Numbered from the stretch's first letter, positions 31,162-40,432 are shown. The stretch: 64,000 bases of DNA from Variovorax sp. PMC12 (GCF_003019815.1 NZ_CP027774.1:620001-684000); one strand, 5' to 3'. Program-made: numbers and translations. The notes: generated by a model from the letters alone, not told the origin.

Positions 31162-32571
31162 ATGGCTAAAGACCTCACTTTCCTCGACGCCACCAAGCTG
31201 GCCGATCTCATCCGTACGCGCGAAATTTCCTCCGTGGAAGTCGTGACGGCTCACCTCGACCGCATCAAGGCGGTAGACCCCAAAGTGAACGCCATCGTGA
31301 CGCTCGCAGACGGCGCGCTTGATGCGGCCAAGAAGGCGGACGCAGAGGTCAAGGACGGCAAGCCGCTCGGCCCGCTGCACGGCGTTCCGTTCACGGTGAA
31401 GGACTCCATCGACACTGCGGGCGTGCTCACACAGCGGGGCTCCCCCATCTTCAAGGGGCGTCAGCCCGATGTCGACGCGGAGAGCGTGGCACGCATGAAG
31501 AAGGCGGGGGGCATCCTGCTGGCCAAGACGAATCTTCCGGAGTTCTCCTACTGGATCGAAAGCGACAACCTGCTGTCGGGACGCTCGAACAACCCGTGGG
31601 ACCTCTCCAAGACGCCCGGGGGTTCCAGCGGCGGTGAATCTGCGGCCATCGCTGCGGGCATGTCCCCTATCGGCCTGGGCACTGATCTGGCGATCTCCGT
31701 GCGCGGCCCGGCCGCGCAGACCGGCATCGTGTCGCTGAAGGCCACACACGGTCGAGTGCCGATGACTGGCATCTGGCCCCGCGTTCCGCGCCGCTTCTGG
31801 CACGTCGGCCCGATGGCGCGCAGCATTCGCGACCTGGCGCTTGCGTTCTCGCAGCTCGCCGGCCCCGATGGCAAGGACGCATTCGCCACCAGCACGGCGC
31901 AGTTTGATGCCGGCATCGGACGCCAGCAGTATCGACAACTGCGTGTTGGCTGGATGACCGGCCCCGGCTTCGGCCCGGTCGACCCGGAAGTGCGCGCAAC
32001 CGTCTCCGCCGCCGCGGACGCGCTCAAGGGCCTGGGCATCCACGTCGAGGAAGTAGGTATCCCTGCCCTGGAGAAAGACTTTGCCCTCGATGTCTTCAAC
32101 CGTTTGCACGTGATGGAGATGAAGGCCGCGTTCGCAGAGGCCACCGCCGGCCGCCGCGACGATGAGCTCTACAAGATGGCCAAGACGATGCTCGGTCTGC
32201 CCGAGACATCGATGAAGGATTTCATCGATGCCGAGCAAGGCGCGGAGCGCATCCGGGACGGCTACGCGGAGTATTTCAAGAACTTCGACGTCTTGCTTAC
32301 CCATGTGCTTCCCATTCCTGCTCACAAGCACGGAGTCAGTGAGTTCCTCATCGACGGGCAGAAGGTTGATGCGACCTATCTGCAGGGCGCGACCGTACCC
32401 TTGAACGTCACGGGTCTGCCGGGCATCTCGATGCGATTCGGTACGGGCAAGGAAGGCATGCCCATCAACGTGCAATTGGTGGGCAGTTGGCTGGCAGAGT
32501 CCACCATCTTGCACGTCGCCTCGCTGCTTGAGGGTGTGAGCCGCGTTCGTGACCTGCATCCTGTGCTCTGA
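31162..32571 (+). CDS. Amidase-signature family amidohydrolase
   Basis: A 469-residue amidase that should hydrolyse a small amide or carbamate. The catalytic lysine lies in GVPFTVKDSID and the cis-serine region in TPGGSSGGESAAIAAG. The nucleophile region is GTDLAISVRGPAAQTG, where the usual Gly-Gly before the serine is replaced by Ala-Ile; the nucleophilic serine itself is kept. The ATG at 31162 has AAGGA eight bases upstream; the in-frame start at 31129 would lie in the operator. Divergent TetR regulation is likely. Substrate is not evident. Confidence 0.9.
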   Translation: MAKDLTFLDATKLADLIRTREISSVEVVTAHLDRIKAVDPKVNAIVTLADGALDAAKKADAEVKDGKPLGPLHGVPFTVKDSIDTAGVLTQRGSPIFKGRQPDVDAESVARMKKAGGILLAKTNLPEFSYWIESDNLLSGRSNNPWDLSKTPGGSSGGESAAIAAGMSPIGLGTDLAISVRGPAAQTGIVSLKATHGRVPMTGIWPRVPRRFWHVGPMARSIRDLALAFSQLAGPDGKDAFATSTAQFDAGIGRQQYRQLRVGWMTGPGFGPVDPEVRATVSAAADALKGLGIHVEEVGIPALEKDFALDVFNRLHVMEMKAAFAEATAGRRDDELYKMAKTMLGLPETSMKDFIDAEQGAERIRDGYAEYFKNFDVLLTHVLPIPAHKHGVSEFLIDGQKVDATYLQGATVPLNVTGLPGISMRFGTGKEGMPINVQLVGSWLAESTILHVASLLEGVSRVRDLHPVL

Positions 32572-33062
32572 CCGCCTGATCTTCGTGCTGGGTGAACTGC
32601 CCAGCGCAGGCGTAGTCGTGACATCGGCCAAAAGCTACGCGGCCTTCGGTGGAGTCAGACCGAAGGCCGCCCACGCGAGAACGCCATGGACAATTCATTC
32701 GAATCGCACGCGCATGCGTCCAAGGCGTACTTGACGCGACCAGTTTGCAAAGCGTCGACCCCACGGCGAACGAGGGTTGGCTCAACCACTTCGGCGGAGT
32801 TGCTCACCCCAATAAGAAACAACTGGCCGCTCAAATGCCCATGGCGAAGCCATAGATTTGCTATCGCATCACCGAAAACTGCCTGTAGCTCATGGTGCGC
32901 GGTGCGCTTCGCGGCAAGGACGCACCAGATTCGCGATGCAGGGACTGCATAGCAAGTGCCGGCCAACCCGTCGTAGCGCTGCAGACATGGGCGTTTCGAT
33001 CGTATCGGCCACCCGCGAAATCGTCGGCCTTCCTCCCTTGGAAATCAAACGATAGTCACGCG
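32572..33062. other. Intergenic stretch without a convincing gene
   Basis: About 490 bases between the amidase and the convergent antiporter gene. It contains a strong hairpin at 32639-32670. Short open frames are present on both strands, but none has a good ribosome site or recognisable product. Confidence 0.5.
32639..32670. terminator. Hairpin downstream of the amidase
   Basis: Perfect 12-bp stem GCGGCCTTCGGT / ACCGAAGGCCGC around an 8-base loop GGAGTCAG, 68 bases after the amidase stop. No T tract follows on either strand. It is a likely terminator or transcript 3' stabiliser. Confidence 0.6.
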
Positions 33063-34304
33063 TCAGCGCGGTGGTCCGACAGCGGCCCGCACGACGCGGC
33101 CGATTGTCAGCCCCTGTACCAGGATCGAGAAAACGACCACGGAGTAGGTGAGCGCGAGGATGATCTCGCGTTCGGCGCCCAGCGGCAACGACAGCGCCAG
33201 CGCGACGGAAATGCCTCCGCGCAGGCCGCCCCAGGCGAGAACGCGGGAGGAACCCGGCGGAAGCTTGAACAGGCTGCTCGCCACTACGACGGGCAACCCG
33301 ACCGTGAGCCAGCGCGAGGCCAGCGTCACCACGATTGCCGCGGCCCCCGCGACCAGTACCGGTGCGGTGAAGGCGACCAACAGAACCTCGAGTCCGATGA
33401 GAACGAACAATACGGCGTTGAGAATTTCGTCGAGCAACTCCCAGAACATGTCGATGTAGCGACGCGTGTGGTCGGACATGGCCAGCGCGCGGCCACCGTT
33501 GCCGATCATGAGGCCGCAGACCACCATGGCCAACGGGCCGGACACGTGGAGGTGGCTCGCCAAGGCGTAGCCGCCCATCACCGCGGCCAGGGTCAGCAGT
33601 ACCTCGACTTGGTACTGATCGATGCTGCGCAGCAGATGAAAGGTCACAAATCCCAGGACGAGACCGAACGCAATGCCGCCGCCGGCTTCGCGCAGCAGCA
33701 GTTCGCCCGCGACAGCCATCGTCGGCGCACTGCCGCTGGACAAAACGCCCAGAAGCAGCGCAAACACCACCACGCCGACGCCGTCGTTGAAAAGCGATTC
33801 GCCCGCGATCACCAGTTCGAGGTTCTTCGGGGCACCTGCGGAGTTGAGAATGCCCATGACCGCGATCGGATCGGTCGGCGAGATCAGTGCCCCGAAAAGC
33901 AGGCAATAGAGAAACGGCAACTGCACACCCACCTGCGGCAGCACGACCCACATACCGGCGCCGACAGCCAGGGTCGATGCCAGTGTTCCGACCAGTGCCA
34001 GAGCCGCGACTTGCCATCGATACTTCCGCAGCGCTCGCAGATCGACATGCAACGCACCAGCGAACAGCAGGAACGACAACATGCCCTGCATCAGCACGTC
34101 AGAGAAATCGATCGAGCGCAGAAACGACTCTTCGTACTGGCGCAGGCCGTGGTCCAGTCCGAGTGCATCGAGAGCAAGCAGGACGAGAGAGATGCCCAGG
34201 GCGATCGCCATCACGCCGATGGTTGTGGGCAACCGGACGAACCGGTGGTTCAGGTAGGCAAGCAGCGCGGTGACAACGAGGCAGATGGCGGCGATGTCGA
34301 GCAT
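33063..34304 (-). CDS. CPA1-family Na+/H+ antiporter
   Basis: A 413-residue cation/proton antiporter with about twelve membrane segments. Family motifs: MLSFLLFAGALHVDL, then GALISPTDPIAVMGIL, then IAGESLFNDGVGVVVFALL, carrying the Asp pair used for ion binding in CPA1 (NhaP-like) exchangers. There is no long cytoplasmic C-terminal domain. It lies 5 bases downstream of the DUF2254 gene on the same strand and is probably cotranscribed with it. The transported ion is inferred from the family. Confidence 0.9.
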   Translation of the reverse strand: MLDIAAICLVVTALLAYLNHRFVRLPTTIGVMAIALGISLVLLALDALGLDHGLRQYEESFLRSIDFSDVLMQGMLSFLLFAGALHVDLRALRKYRWQVAALALVGTLASTLAVGAGMWVVLPQVGVQLPFLYCLLFGALISPTDPIAVMGILNSAGAPKNLELVIAGESLFNDGVGVVVFALLLGVLSSGSAPTMAVAGELLLREAGGGIAFGLVLGFVTFHLLRSIDQYQVEVLLTLAAVMGGYALASHLHVSGPLAMVVCGLMIGNGGRALAMSDHTRRYIDMFWELLDEILNAVLFVLIGLEVLLVAFTAPVLVAGAAAIVVTLASRWLTVGLPVVVASSLFKLPPGSSRVLAWGGLRGGISVALALSLPLGAEREIILALTYSVVVFSILVQGLTIGRVVRAAVGPPR

Positions 34305-34309
34305 GCGAT

Positions 34310-35641
34310 TCAGCCGTTGGTCTGGTGTGTCAGCGCGCCGATCGCGCCGAGCACACCGTGCGCAAGGGTGAGTCGCAACGTGGCGTGGCGTTGGCCGACA
34401 TCAAAGAGGTCGTCTTCGTTGCCGATGTCTCGTCGTGCATCGGACCAGACCAGATCCGCGTGGCGCGCCAGCACCTCCCTGCGCGCGGGATCGGTCTCGC
34501 AGCTGATGACGGCTGTGAGCACGTCCAGCAACCGGATCATCACGGCCGTACTGCCGGCGGCATTTTGGCGAATCATGTGGAACATGACATCCGCAAGACT
34601 GCGATAGCTCACGCTCGGCACCACGAGCGCGACCACCCCGTCACGCAACGTGACACCGCTGGGCAGGTGAGTGCCGGCAAGGTCGCACAGCGCCGCACCC
34701 AGCCGGTTGAGCACGCTCATGGCCGTGTGCGGATCGTTGATTCCTGGCGACAGCGCGCGCACTGCCACCTCGACCAGTTGTCGGACGGCGTGTTCGGCAT
34801 TTCCGGTGCCGCCGCGCGTAGGGCCCAGGGCCGTGGCGTTGCGCACGGCTTCCTCCGCCTCCGGTACCTGAACGGACATCACGGCAATGGGCGCGCCCGG
34901 AAAGACATAGTCGCCTTTGCGGGCGAGCAGCCGGATGGCCGTGCCGTTCTTAGCCGCCCAGTCGGCGAGGCCCTGTTCGTCGAGCTGCTGAAGGTACCCG
35001 CGTCTCGCATCGACGATGACGGTTGAGCCGGACCAGAACGTGGCAGGGGGCGGTTCTGCTTGAAGTTTGTCGGTCACCGTGGACTGAATTGCACTGCGAA
35101 TGTCATCGCTGACAAGTTCGACCACGGTGTCGACATTGATCCGATTGGCCATATGGGCCACAAAATAGACGAGCGTCGCAACGCAGGCAAAAGCGAGCAA
35201 GATCCCGAAGCTCAATGCAAGGTGCGGCGTGAAAGATCCCTCCTCCTGGGTTCTGACGCTCCGTAGCACCATCAAAGCATAGGAAAACGTGCCAAGGAAC
35301 GCACCCAACGTCATCTGCACACCGCGGTCGCGCGTGAAATTTCGCAGCAGGCGCGGCCCCATTTGCCCGGCGGCGAGGGACAGTGCAGCGATGGTGATTG
35401 AGAACACCGTGCCCGCGACACCGATCGTCGAAGACGCAATCGCACCCAGCAACGTCCGTGCGCCCGTCCCGCCTCCGTTGTAGAACCATTTGCTCTCGGT
35501 CAGCCATGCGGGCAAATTCCCGCTTCGGTCAATGCCCAGCAATGTGATCGCGAGCAGGATGCCCGCCAGCACCATGGCGCCAGGAACGAGCCAGAAGGTT
35601 TCGCTGAGTTGGCTGAGAAATTTTCGTATTCGAGCGTTCAT
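34310..35641 (-). CDS. DUF2254-family membrane protein
   Basis: A 443-residue membrane protein of unknown function. The N-terminal half has four hydrophobic segments (such as FWLVPGAMVLAGILLAITLL and ASSTIGVAGTVFSITIAALS), with the conserved GPRLLRNFTRD loop. The C-terminal half is soluble and includes ALSPGINDPHTAMSVLNRLG, a hallmark of the family. The ATG at 35641 is chosen because the open frame upstream of it, continuing to about 35830, is an IS256 transposase fragment. It is probably cotranscribed with the antiporter gene 5 bases downstream. Confidence 0.88.
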   Translation of the reverse strand: MNARIRKFLSQLSETFWLVPGAMVLAGILLAITLLGIDRSGNLPAWLTESKWFYNGGGTGARTLLGAIASSTIGVAGTVFSITIAALSLAAGQMGPRLLRNFTRDRGVQMTLGAFLGTFSYALMVLRSVRTQEEGSFTPHLALSFGILLAFACVATLVYFVAHMANRINVDTVVELVSDDIRSAIQSTVTDKLQAEPPPATFWSGSTVIVDARRGYLQQLDEQGLADWAAKNGTAIRLLARKGDYVFPGAPIAVMSVQVPEAEEAVRNATALGPTRGGTGNAEHAVRQLVEVAVRALSPGINDPHTAMSVLNRLGAALCDLAGTHLPSGVTLRDGVVALVVPSVSYRSLADVMFHMIRQNAAGSTAVMIRLLDVLTAVISCETDPARREVLARHADLVWSDARRDIGNEDDLFDVGQRHATLRLTLAHGVLGAIGALTHQTNG

Positions 35642-35830
35642 GGCGATCAGCGGTGTTGCCTCCCAGCTTAACCAGATCGGCCTGAAGGATGCATCGTCAC
35701 AGGTGAAGTGCCCACGCGACTTGATGAGCTTGAGCAGTCGTGCGTTGATGCTCTCGATCGCATTGGCGGTATGAATCATCCGCCGGGTGGATGGCGGAAA
35801 CGCAAAGAAGGGAACTTCCCGGTCCCACGC
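35642..35830 (-). pseudogene. IS256-family transposase C-terminal fragment
   Basis: On the minus strand this reads VPFFAFPPSTRRMIHTAN, then AIESINARLLKLIKSRGHF, then DDASFRPIWL, a close match to the conserved C-terminal part of IS256-type transposases. It begins abruptly near a tryptophan at about 35827, lacks all upstream catalytic domains, and runs in frame, without a stop, into the DUF2254 start codon. It is a dead scrap whose insertion or deletion event placed it directly before the membrane-protein gene. Confidence 0.8.
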
Positions 35831-36214
35831 TCGCCGCCCGGCAGCCCCCGCAGCGGGGAACTTGATACCTCAGGGACCTTGCGCAAAAAGCGCCCAGTAC
35901 CGCCTTAGCGGCCTCGGTGCTGAAAGCCGTGTAACTTGGCTCGACGGGCTGCCGCCAGCAGCGTGTAGTCTGGTGAGTTGTGCATCAAGTGCGCGTTGGC
36001 GGCGCTGTAGCGGGGTACGCCGCGGCCTGCCCAGCCTGCGACCGCTATCAATTCATGGCACTACAAACCAGCCTCATGTTGCGTAGACCCACTCATCTGG
36101 GCCGGGCTTCTCCCCTACATCGGTAGTCGCGCCTTGCTTACTTTCGGAAGCAACTCGGGCTATACCTTGTGATCGCCAGCAATAAAGCGGGCATTCTCAA
36201 ACTCAGGAAACATC
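35831..36214. other. Intergenic stretch with a candidate promoter at 36138-36166
   Basis: No gene is recognised. Near its right end TTACTT (36138-36143) and TATACC (36161-36166) are 17 bases apart and could drive the secreted-protein/L,D-transpeptidase pair. A degenerate GCTAT-rich element lies near 36047. Confidence 0.4.
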
Positions 36215-36511
36215 ATGACTCATTTCTCCGCCAAGACCCTGCTTGCAACTGCTGCGTTTGTTGTAGCTGGTGGGGCTCTCGCTCAGGGCACTCAGCCCAA
36301 CCCCAATGTGGCCAACCCAGCGACGGGCGCCGGCCAGCAATCGCAACAGGGCACTCCGATGGGCACTACCGGCGTTTTGCCCGCCAACAACGGCGCTACT
36401 GCGATGCCGAACAATTCGATGAACGCGGCGCCTGCTGCGCGGATGGCAAATGACAGTGCCGACATGGCACCGCAGCGTCGCATGCGTGCCGCACGCGCAG
36501 ACCGCAACTGA
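36215..36511 (+). CDS. Small secreted protein of unknown function
   Basis: A 98-residue protein with AGGAAA before its ATG and a clear N-terminal signal peptide (MTHFSAKTLLATAAFVVAGG, probable cleavage after ALA near residue 23). The mature part is low-complexity, rich in Asn, Pro, Ala, Gln and Met, and ends in a basic stretch with several arginines. No domain is recognised. It lies 14 bases before an L,D-transpeptidase gene, so a periplasmic or cell-wall-associated role is possible, but that is only positional inference. Confidence 0.7.
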   Translation: MTHFSAKTLLATAAFVVAGGALAQGTQPNPNVANPATGAGQQSQQGTPMGTTGVLPANNGATAMPNNSMNAAPAARMANDSADMAPQRRMRAARADRN

Positions 36512-36525
36512 TTCAGTGGGACAAA

Positions 36526-37236
36526 GTGTTCGAGCTTGAAAAAGCGACTGCGCCGGTTCCGCCCCGCCGCGTGGCGGCGGGGCTTATCTGCGCAGCGATG
36601 CTGTCAGTCACTCAATCACTGGCTGCTGCGCCGCTGAACAGTGGTCAGAATGCCTCTGACAACAATAGCAAAAGAGAGCGGCGCGCCACGCAATCGACCG
36701 AAGTGGCGCAGCTGCTGGATCGCATCCTTCAGAAAAGAGACAACCACGGGAAACCGTTTGCGATTGTCGACAAGAAGAACGCTCGTGTGGACGTATTTGC
36801 TTCCGATGGAACACGCCAGGGGTCCTCAGCGGTTTTGCTCGGGCTCGCGAAAGGCGACGATTCGGTTCCTGGTATCGGCGAGCGAAAGATGGCGGACATC
36901 AAGCCGTCAGAGCGAACCACGCCGGCCGGGAGGTTCGAGGTCGAGCCTGGTCGCAATACGCAAGGCGAAGACATCATCTGGATCGACTACGACGCAGCCG
37001 TGTCGATGCATCGTGTTCGCACTGCAAACAAGGCGGACAGGCGACTGGAGCGCCTTGCCACGCCAAGCGTGGCGGACAATCGGATCTCGTATGGCTGCAT
37101 CAACGTGCCATCGGCGTTTTACAACGCGGTCCTGCGCGACGCGCTAGGCTCAATTGGCGGGGTTGTGTACGTGCTTCCCGAGACGCGGACGCTACAGTCC
37201 CAATTTGTCGGTTTGATGGAATTGAAAAAGCCGTAG
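36526..37236 (+). CDS. L,D-transpeptidase (YkuD)-like exported protein
   Basis: A 236-residue protein with an N-terminal hydrophobic export segment (VAAGLICAAMLSVTQSLAAA). The C-terminal half resembles YkuD transpeptidases, which cross-link peptidoglycan or attach proteins to it: IVDKKNARVDVFASDG, TTPAGRFEVEPG and the active-site region NRISYGCINVPSAFY with the nucleophilic cysteine. The usual Ser-His-Gly-Cys reads Ser-Tyr-Gly-Cys here, and the other conserved histidine may be in SMHRV about 30 residues before. The start is a GTG with GGGA upstream; the first in-frame ATG (36598) would cut the signal region. Confidence 0.78.
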   Translation: MFELEKATAPVPPRRVAAGLICAAMLSVTQSLAAAPLNSGQNASDNNSKRERRATQSTEVAQLLDRILQKRDNHGKPFAIVDKKNARVDVFASDGTRQGSSAVLLGLAKGDDSVPGIGERKMADIKPSERTTPAGRFEVEPGRNTQGEDIIWIDYDAAVSMHRVRTANKADRRLERLATPSVADNRISYGCINVPSAFYNAVLRDALGSIGGVVYVLPETRTLQSQFVGLMELKKP

Positions 37237-37773
37237 TGGGTTGCCGTCACTTCACGACTAGTCTCCATTTAGCTTAGGCCGAAGCGGCCAACGTCGAAGG
37301 CATGCGTTGGCAGACGATGCCCCCGGACGCTCCGGTTGCGGTTGCAAGTCATCGGCCGGAGTTGACGGACTCGGTTTGTCCGGGCATCCAGGCCGGATTC
37401 TTCATTTTGAGAGTTCCGCCTCGTGCGCGTATTGACTGCGTGCTGCTGCTGTAGTGGAGCCCCTCGCGTTGACTACCTTGCATGGCTGCCGACCAGCTTA
37501 GGGCGCATCCTGGTGGATGGGCCTGACTATTGGGCACGTGATCAAGCAAAACCTTGCAACGGGTTCGGCCCGCAAATAACGGCCTCTTCGTGCTGACGAA
37601 CATCGCGTTGCCGGATCGCCCGCTCCAGAACATCAAGCATGAGCCCAAGCCGCCCGCCGCGATCTGCATGAAAGCGATTCGCCTTCGGGTTTGCCTTCCG
37701 CCCTAGGGGGAAAGCAGTCTGGCCAGCATCTGGTTATCGCGGCGAGAGGGCCTGAAGCCCGCCGCGTCCTGGC
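37237..37773. other. Intergenic stretch without a convincing gene
   Basis: About 540 bases between the L,D-transpeptidase and the convergent MarR gene. A minus-strand frame of 106 codons (37349-37669) is open but has no recognisable domain, ribosome site or partner. The stretch looks like decayed or mobile-element-derived DNA. Confidence 0.4.
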
Positions 37774-38190
37774 TCAGTCCGCGCGGTGGCTGGCCAGCCG
37801 CACGACCTCCGCGAGCTCAGAGAGTTGGTCGGCGTGTTGCGCCGCCAAGCGCGCCAACTTTTTTCGACCAGCGGCAAGCAGATGCACCTCGACTTGTCGG
37901 CGATCGACAAGGCTCGGCTTTCGCTTTACGAGTCCCGCCTCTTCGCAGCGCGAGACCAGCGCGACCACGCCATGCGGCTGTGCTTGCAGGCGCTCGGCAA
38001 GCTCCCCGATGGTGGCCCATTGGCGACCGGGAAATCCCTGGGTGTGGAGCATTAGTTGGTACTGCAGCACTGTGATGCCTTCGGTTCTGGCCGCGTCTTC
38101 ACTGAATCGCAAAAAGCTGCGCAGCCTGAAGCGGAATTCGGAGAGTGTCTCGAAGCGCTGCTTTTCGATGGCGCCCTGATCGTTCGACAT
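37774..38190 (-). CDS. MarR-family transcriptional regulator
   Basis: A 138-residue MarR regulator. A dimerisation helix at the N-terminus is followed by the winged helix (WATIGELAERLQAQPHGVVA, then LVSRCEEAGLVKRKPSLVDR) with the wing residues Asp-Arg-Arg conserved. It is divergent from tctB, and a palindrome with flanking direct repeats lies between them, suggesting it represses the transporter genes, perhaps relieved by an aromatic or organic acid. Effector unknown. Confidence 0.9.
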   Translation of the reverse strand: MSNDQGAIEKQRFETLSEFRFRLRSFLRFSEDAARTEGITVLQYQLMLHTQGFPGRQWATIGELAERLQAQPHGVVALVSRCEEAGLVKRKPSLVDRRQVEVHLLAAGRKKLARLAAQHADQLSELAEVVRLASHRAD

Positions 38191-38258
38191 GTCGTTTCTT
38201 GTAAGTGACCGCCGAATGTATCAGCCCGATGGCAGAAGGCACAGGGTTATTACTCACG

Positions 38259-38290
38259 GTATGACATAAATAATCTCATACCATGACATA
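38259..38290. promoter_or_regulatory. Candidate MarR operator
   Basis: Inverted repeat GGTATGA (38259-38265) and TCATACC (38276-38282) with a 10-base AT-rich centre. The octamer ATGACATA also occurs twice in direct orientation (38261 and 38283). It lies in the MarR-tctB divergent promoter region. Confidence 0.55.
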
Positions 38291-38416
38291 TCTGATCGGA
38301 AGCTGACCGAGCACGGCGCGTCGGCACTTCTCATCTGCACATTTTGCTGCAAGCGACTGAGCATCCGGCTTTGTCGAAGCCGTGCGTTTTCTTTGTCCGA
38401 ACCTTCCCACCATTCC

Positions 38417-38905
38417 ATGAAGATCAAGAGTCAGAAGGACTTCCTTTCCGGTGTCATGTTCGTTTGCGTCGGCCTCGCATTCGCGATCGGCGCCACGAAC
38501 TACACGATAGGCTCCGGTGCCCGAATGGGCCCCGGCTACTTTCCGTTGGTACTCGGCGTCCTGCTGGCGATAGGAGGAGCGATCGTCATCTTTGGCGCGC
38601 TTAGCTTCAATACATCAGGCGGTGATCCGATCGGCCGCATCGCCTGGAAGCCTCTGGTGCTGATCATCGGCGCCAACCTTGTGTTCGGGCTGCTCCTTGG
38701 AGGGCTGCCGACGTTCGGCGTCCCCGCCATGGGCCTGTTGATCGCGATCTACGCGCTGGTCGTGATCGCCGGCATTGCCGGACCCAGGTTCTCTTTGAGG
38801 ACGTCGTTGATTCTCGCGACGATTCTGGCGATCGGGAGTTACCTCACATTCATCGTTGGCCTGAGTCTGCAGTTTCAGGTCTGGCCCACTTTCATCACGG
38901 GCTGA
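38417..38905 (+). CDS. tctB: Tripartite tricarboxylate transporter small membrane subunit TctB
   Basis: A 162-residue membrane protein with four hydrophobic segments and the conserved N-terminal segment DFLSGVMFVCVGLAFAIGA followed by MGPGYFPLVLGVLLA, characteristic of TctB. With TctA, encoded 10 bases downstream, it forms the membrane part of a secondary, binding-protein-dependent carboxylate importer. The ATG at 38417 begins directly at the conserved MKIKSQKDF. No tctC gene for the periplasmic binding protein is present in the neighbourhood. Confidence 0.92.
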   Translation: MKIKSQKDFLSGVMFVCVGLAFAIGATNYTIGSGARMGPGYFPLVLGVLLAIGGAIVIFGALSFNTSGGDPIGRIAWKPLVLIIGANLVFGLLLGGLPTFGVPAMGLLIAIYALVVIAGIAGPRFSLRTSLILATILAIGSYLTFIVGLSLQFQVWPTFITG

Positions 38906-38915
38906 GGACTATTGC

Positions 38916-40430
38916 ATGGAACTGATCAACAACCTGTCCATTGGCTTTGAAGCGGCGTTCACGCTGCAGAACCTGGTCTATGCATTCATCGGCTGCTTGC
39001 TCGGAACGCTGATCGGCGTGTTGCCGGGCATCGGCCCTGTCGCAACGATCGCCATGCTGCTGCCGGCAACTTACGCGCTTCCGCCGGTGGCGGCGCTGAT
39101 AATGCTGGCTGGCATCTACTATGGCTCCCAATACGGCGGGTCAACCACGGCAATTCTGGTCAACCTGCCCGGAGAATCCTCATCGGTGGTGACCGTGATT
39201 GACGGCCACCAGATGGCCAAGCAGGGGCGTGGAGGGCCTGCGCTCGCGGCAGCAGGCCTTGGGTCCTTCTTCGCCGGTTGCGTCGGCACGCTCATCCTTG
39301 CGGCGTTCGCGCCGCCGCTGACGGAGCTGGCCTTCAAGTTCGGTCCCGCCGAGTACTTCTCCTTGATGGTGCTGGGCCTGATCGGTGCAGTGGTCCTGGC
39401 ATCCGGTTCGCTGATCAAGGCCATCTGCATGATCATGCTGGGTCTGTTGCTGGGATTGGTCGGCACAGACGTGAATTCGGGCGTGGCTCGATACAGCTTC
39501 GACATCCCGGAGCTCACCGACGGCATCAGCTTCATCGCGATCGCAATGGGTATCTTTGGCTACGGCGAGATCATCGCAAACCTTTCCCAGAGCGAAGACG
39601 AGCGCCAGGTATTCACTGCCAAGCTACAGGGCCTCATGCCGACGAAGGAAGACTTCAAGAACATGTTCCCCGCGGTGCTGCGTGGCACTGCGCTCGGATG
39701 TACGCTCGGAATTCTTCCGGGGGGAGGCTCGCTGCTGTCGGCGTTCGCCTCTTACACGCTGGAAAAAAAGCTCAAACTGAAATCTGGAGAGATCCCCTTC
39801 GGTAAGGGAAACATCCGCGGGGTGGCAGGACCGGAATCGGCAAACAATGCGGGGGCGCAGACCTCGTTCATTCCGCTCCTTACCCTCGGAATTCCGGGCA
39901 ACCCCGTGATGGCATTGATGGTCGGAGCCATGACCATCCATAACATCCAGCCGGGCCCTCAGGTCATGACGAGCAATCCGGAACTCTTCTGGGGCCTGAT
40001 CGCATCGATGTGGATCGGAAACCTGATGCTGATCGTTCTGAATCTGCCGCTGATCGGCATCTGGATCAAGCTGCTGTCCATTCCCTATCGATGGCTATTC
40101 CCCGCCATCGTCCTGTTCTGCGCCATTGGCGTGTATTCGACGAACAACAACACCTTCGATGTTTGGATGGTTGGCTTCTTCGGTGTTGTCGGCTATGCGT
40201 TCATAAAACTGGGCTGCGAGCCTGCCCCCTTGTTGCTGGGACTGATCCTGGGGCCGATGATGGAAGAAAACCTTCGTCGTGCCTTGCTGCTCTCAAGAGG
40301 CGATTGGAGCGTTCTCGTGACGCGACCGATCTCGGCGAGTCTGCTGGTCTGCGCGATGCTGTTGCTGGTCATCGTCCTCTTGCCCGCTGTCAGGTCCAAA
40401 CGCGAGGAAGCGTTTGTCGAGGAAGGCTGA
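38916..40430 (+). CDS. tctA: Tripartite tricarboxylate transporter large membrane subunit TctA
   Basis: A 504-residue permease with about eleven or twelve membrane segments. Family signatures include GTLIGVLPGIGPVATIAMLL, YYGSQYGGSTTAILVNLPGE, GILPGGGSLLSAFASYTLEK and LGIPGNPVMALMVGAMTIH. It follows tctB by 10 bases. The binding-protein partner is not encoded here; it may be elsewhere in the genome, since TctC genes are usually present in many dispersed copies in these bacteria. The substrate is therefore open. Confidence 0.95.
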   Translation: MELINNLSIGFEAAFTLQNLVYAFIGCLLGTLIGVLPGIGPVATIAMLLPATYALPPVAALIMLAGIYYGSQYGGSTTAILVNLPGESSSVVTVIDGHQMAKQGRGGPALAAAGLGSFFAGCVGTLILAAFAPPLTELAFKFGPAEYFSLMVLGLIGAVVLASGSLIKAICMIMLGLLLGLVGTDVNSGVARYSFDIPELTDGISFIAIAMGIFGYGEIIANLSQSEDERQVFTAKLQGLMPTKEDFKNMFPAVLRGTALGCTLGILPGGGSLLSAFASYTLEKKLKLKSGEIPFGKGNIRGVAGPESANNAGAQTSFIPLLTLGIPGNPVMALMVGAMTIHNIQPGPQVMTSNPELFWGLIASMWIGNLMLIVLNLPLIGIWIKLLSIPYRWLFPAIVLFCAIGVYSTNNNTFDVWMVGFFGVVGYAFIKLGCEPAPLLLGLILGPMMEENLRRALLLSRGDWSVLVTRPISASLLVCAMLLLVIVLLPAVRSKREEAFVEEG

Positions 40431-40432
40431 CT

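Noticed and set aside
37349..37669. A 106-codon minus-strand frame after the L,D-transpeptidase gene
   Set aside because: No ribosome site, no domain and no partner gene; the sequence looks like decayed or mobile-element-derived DNA.
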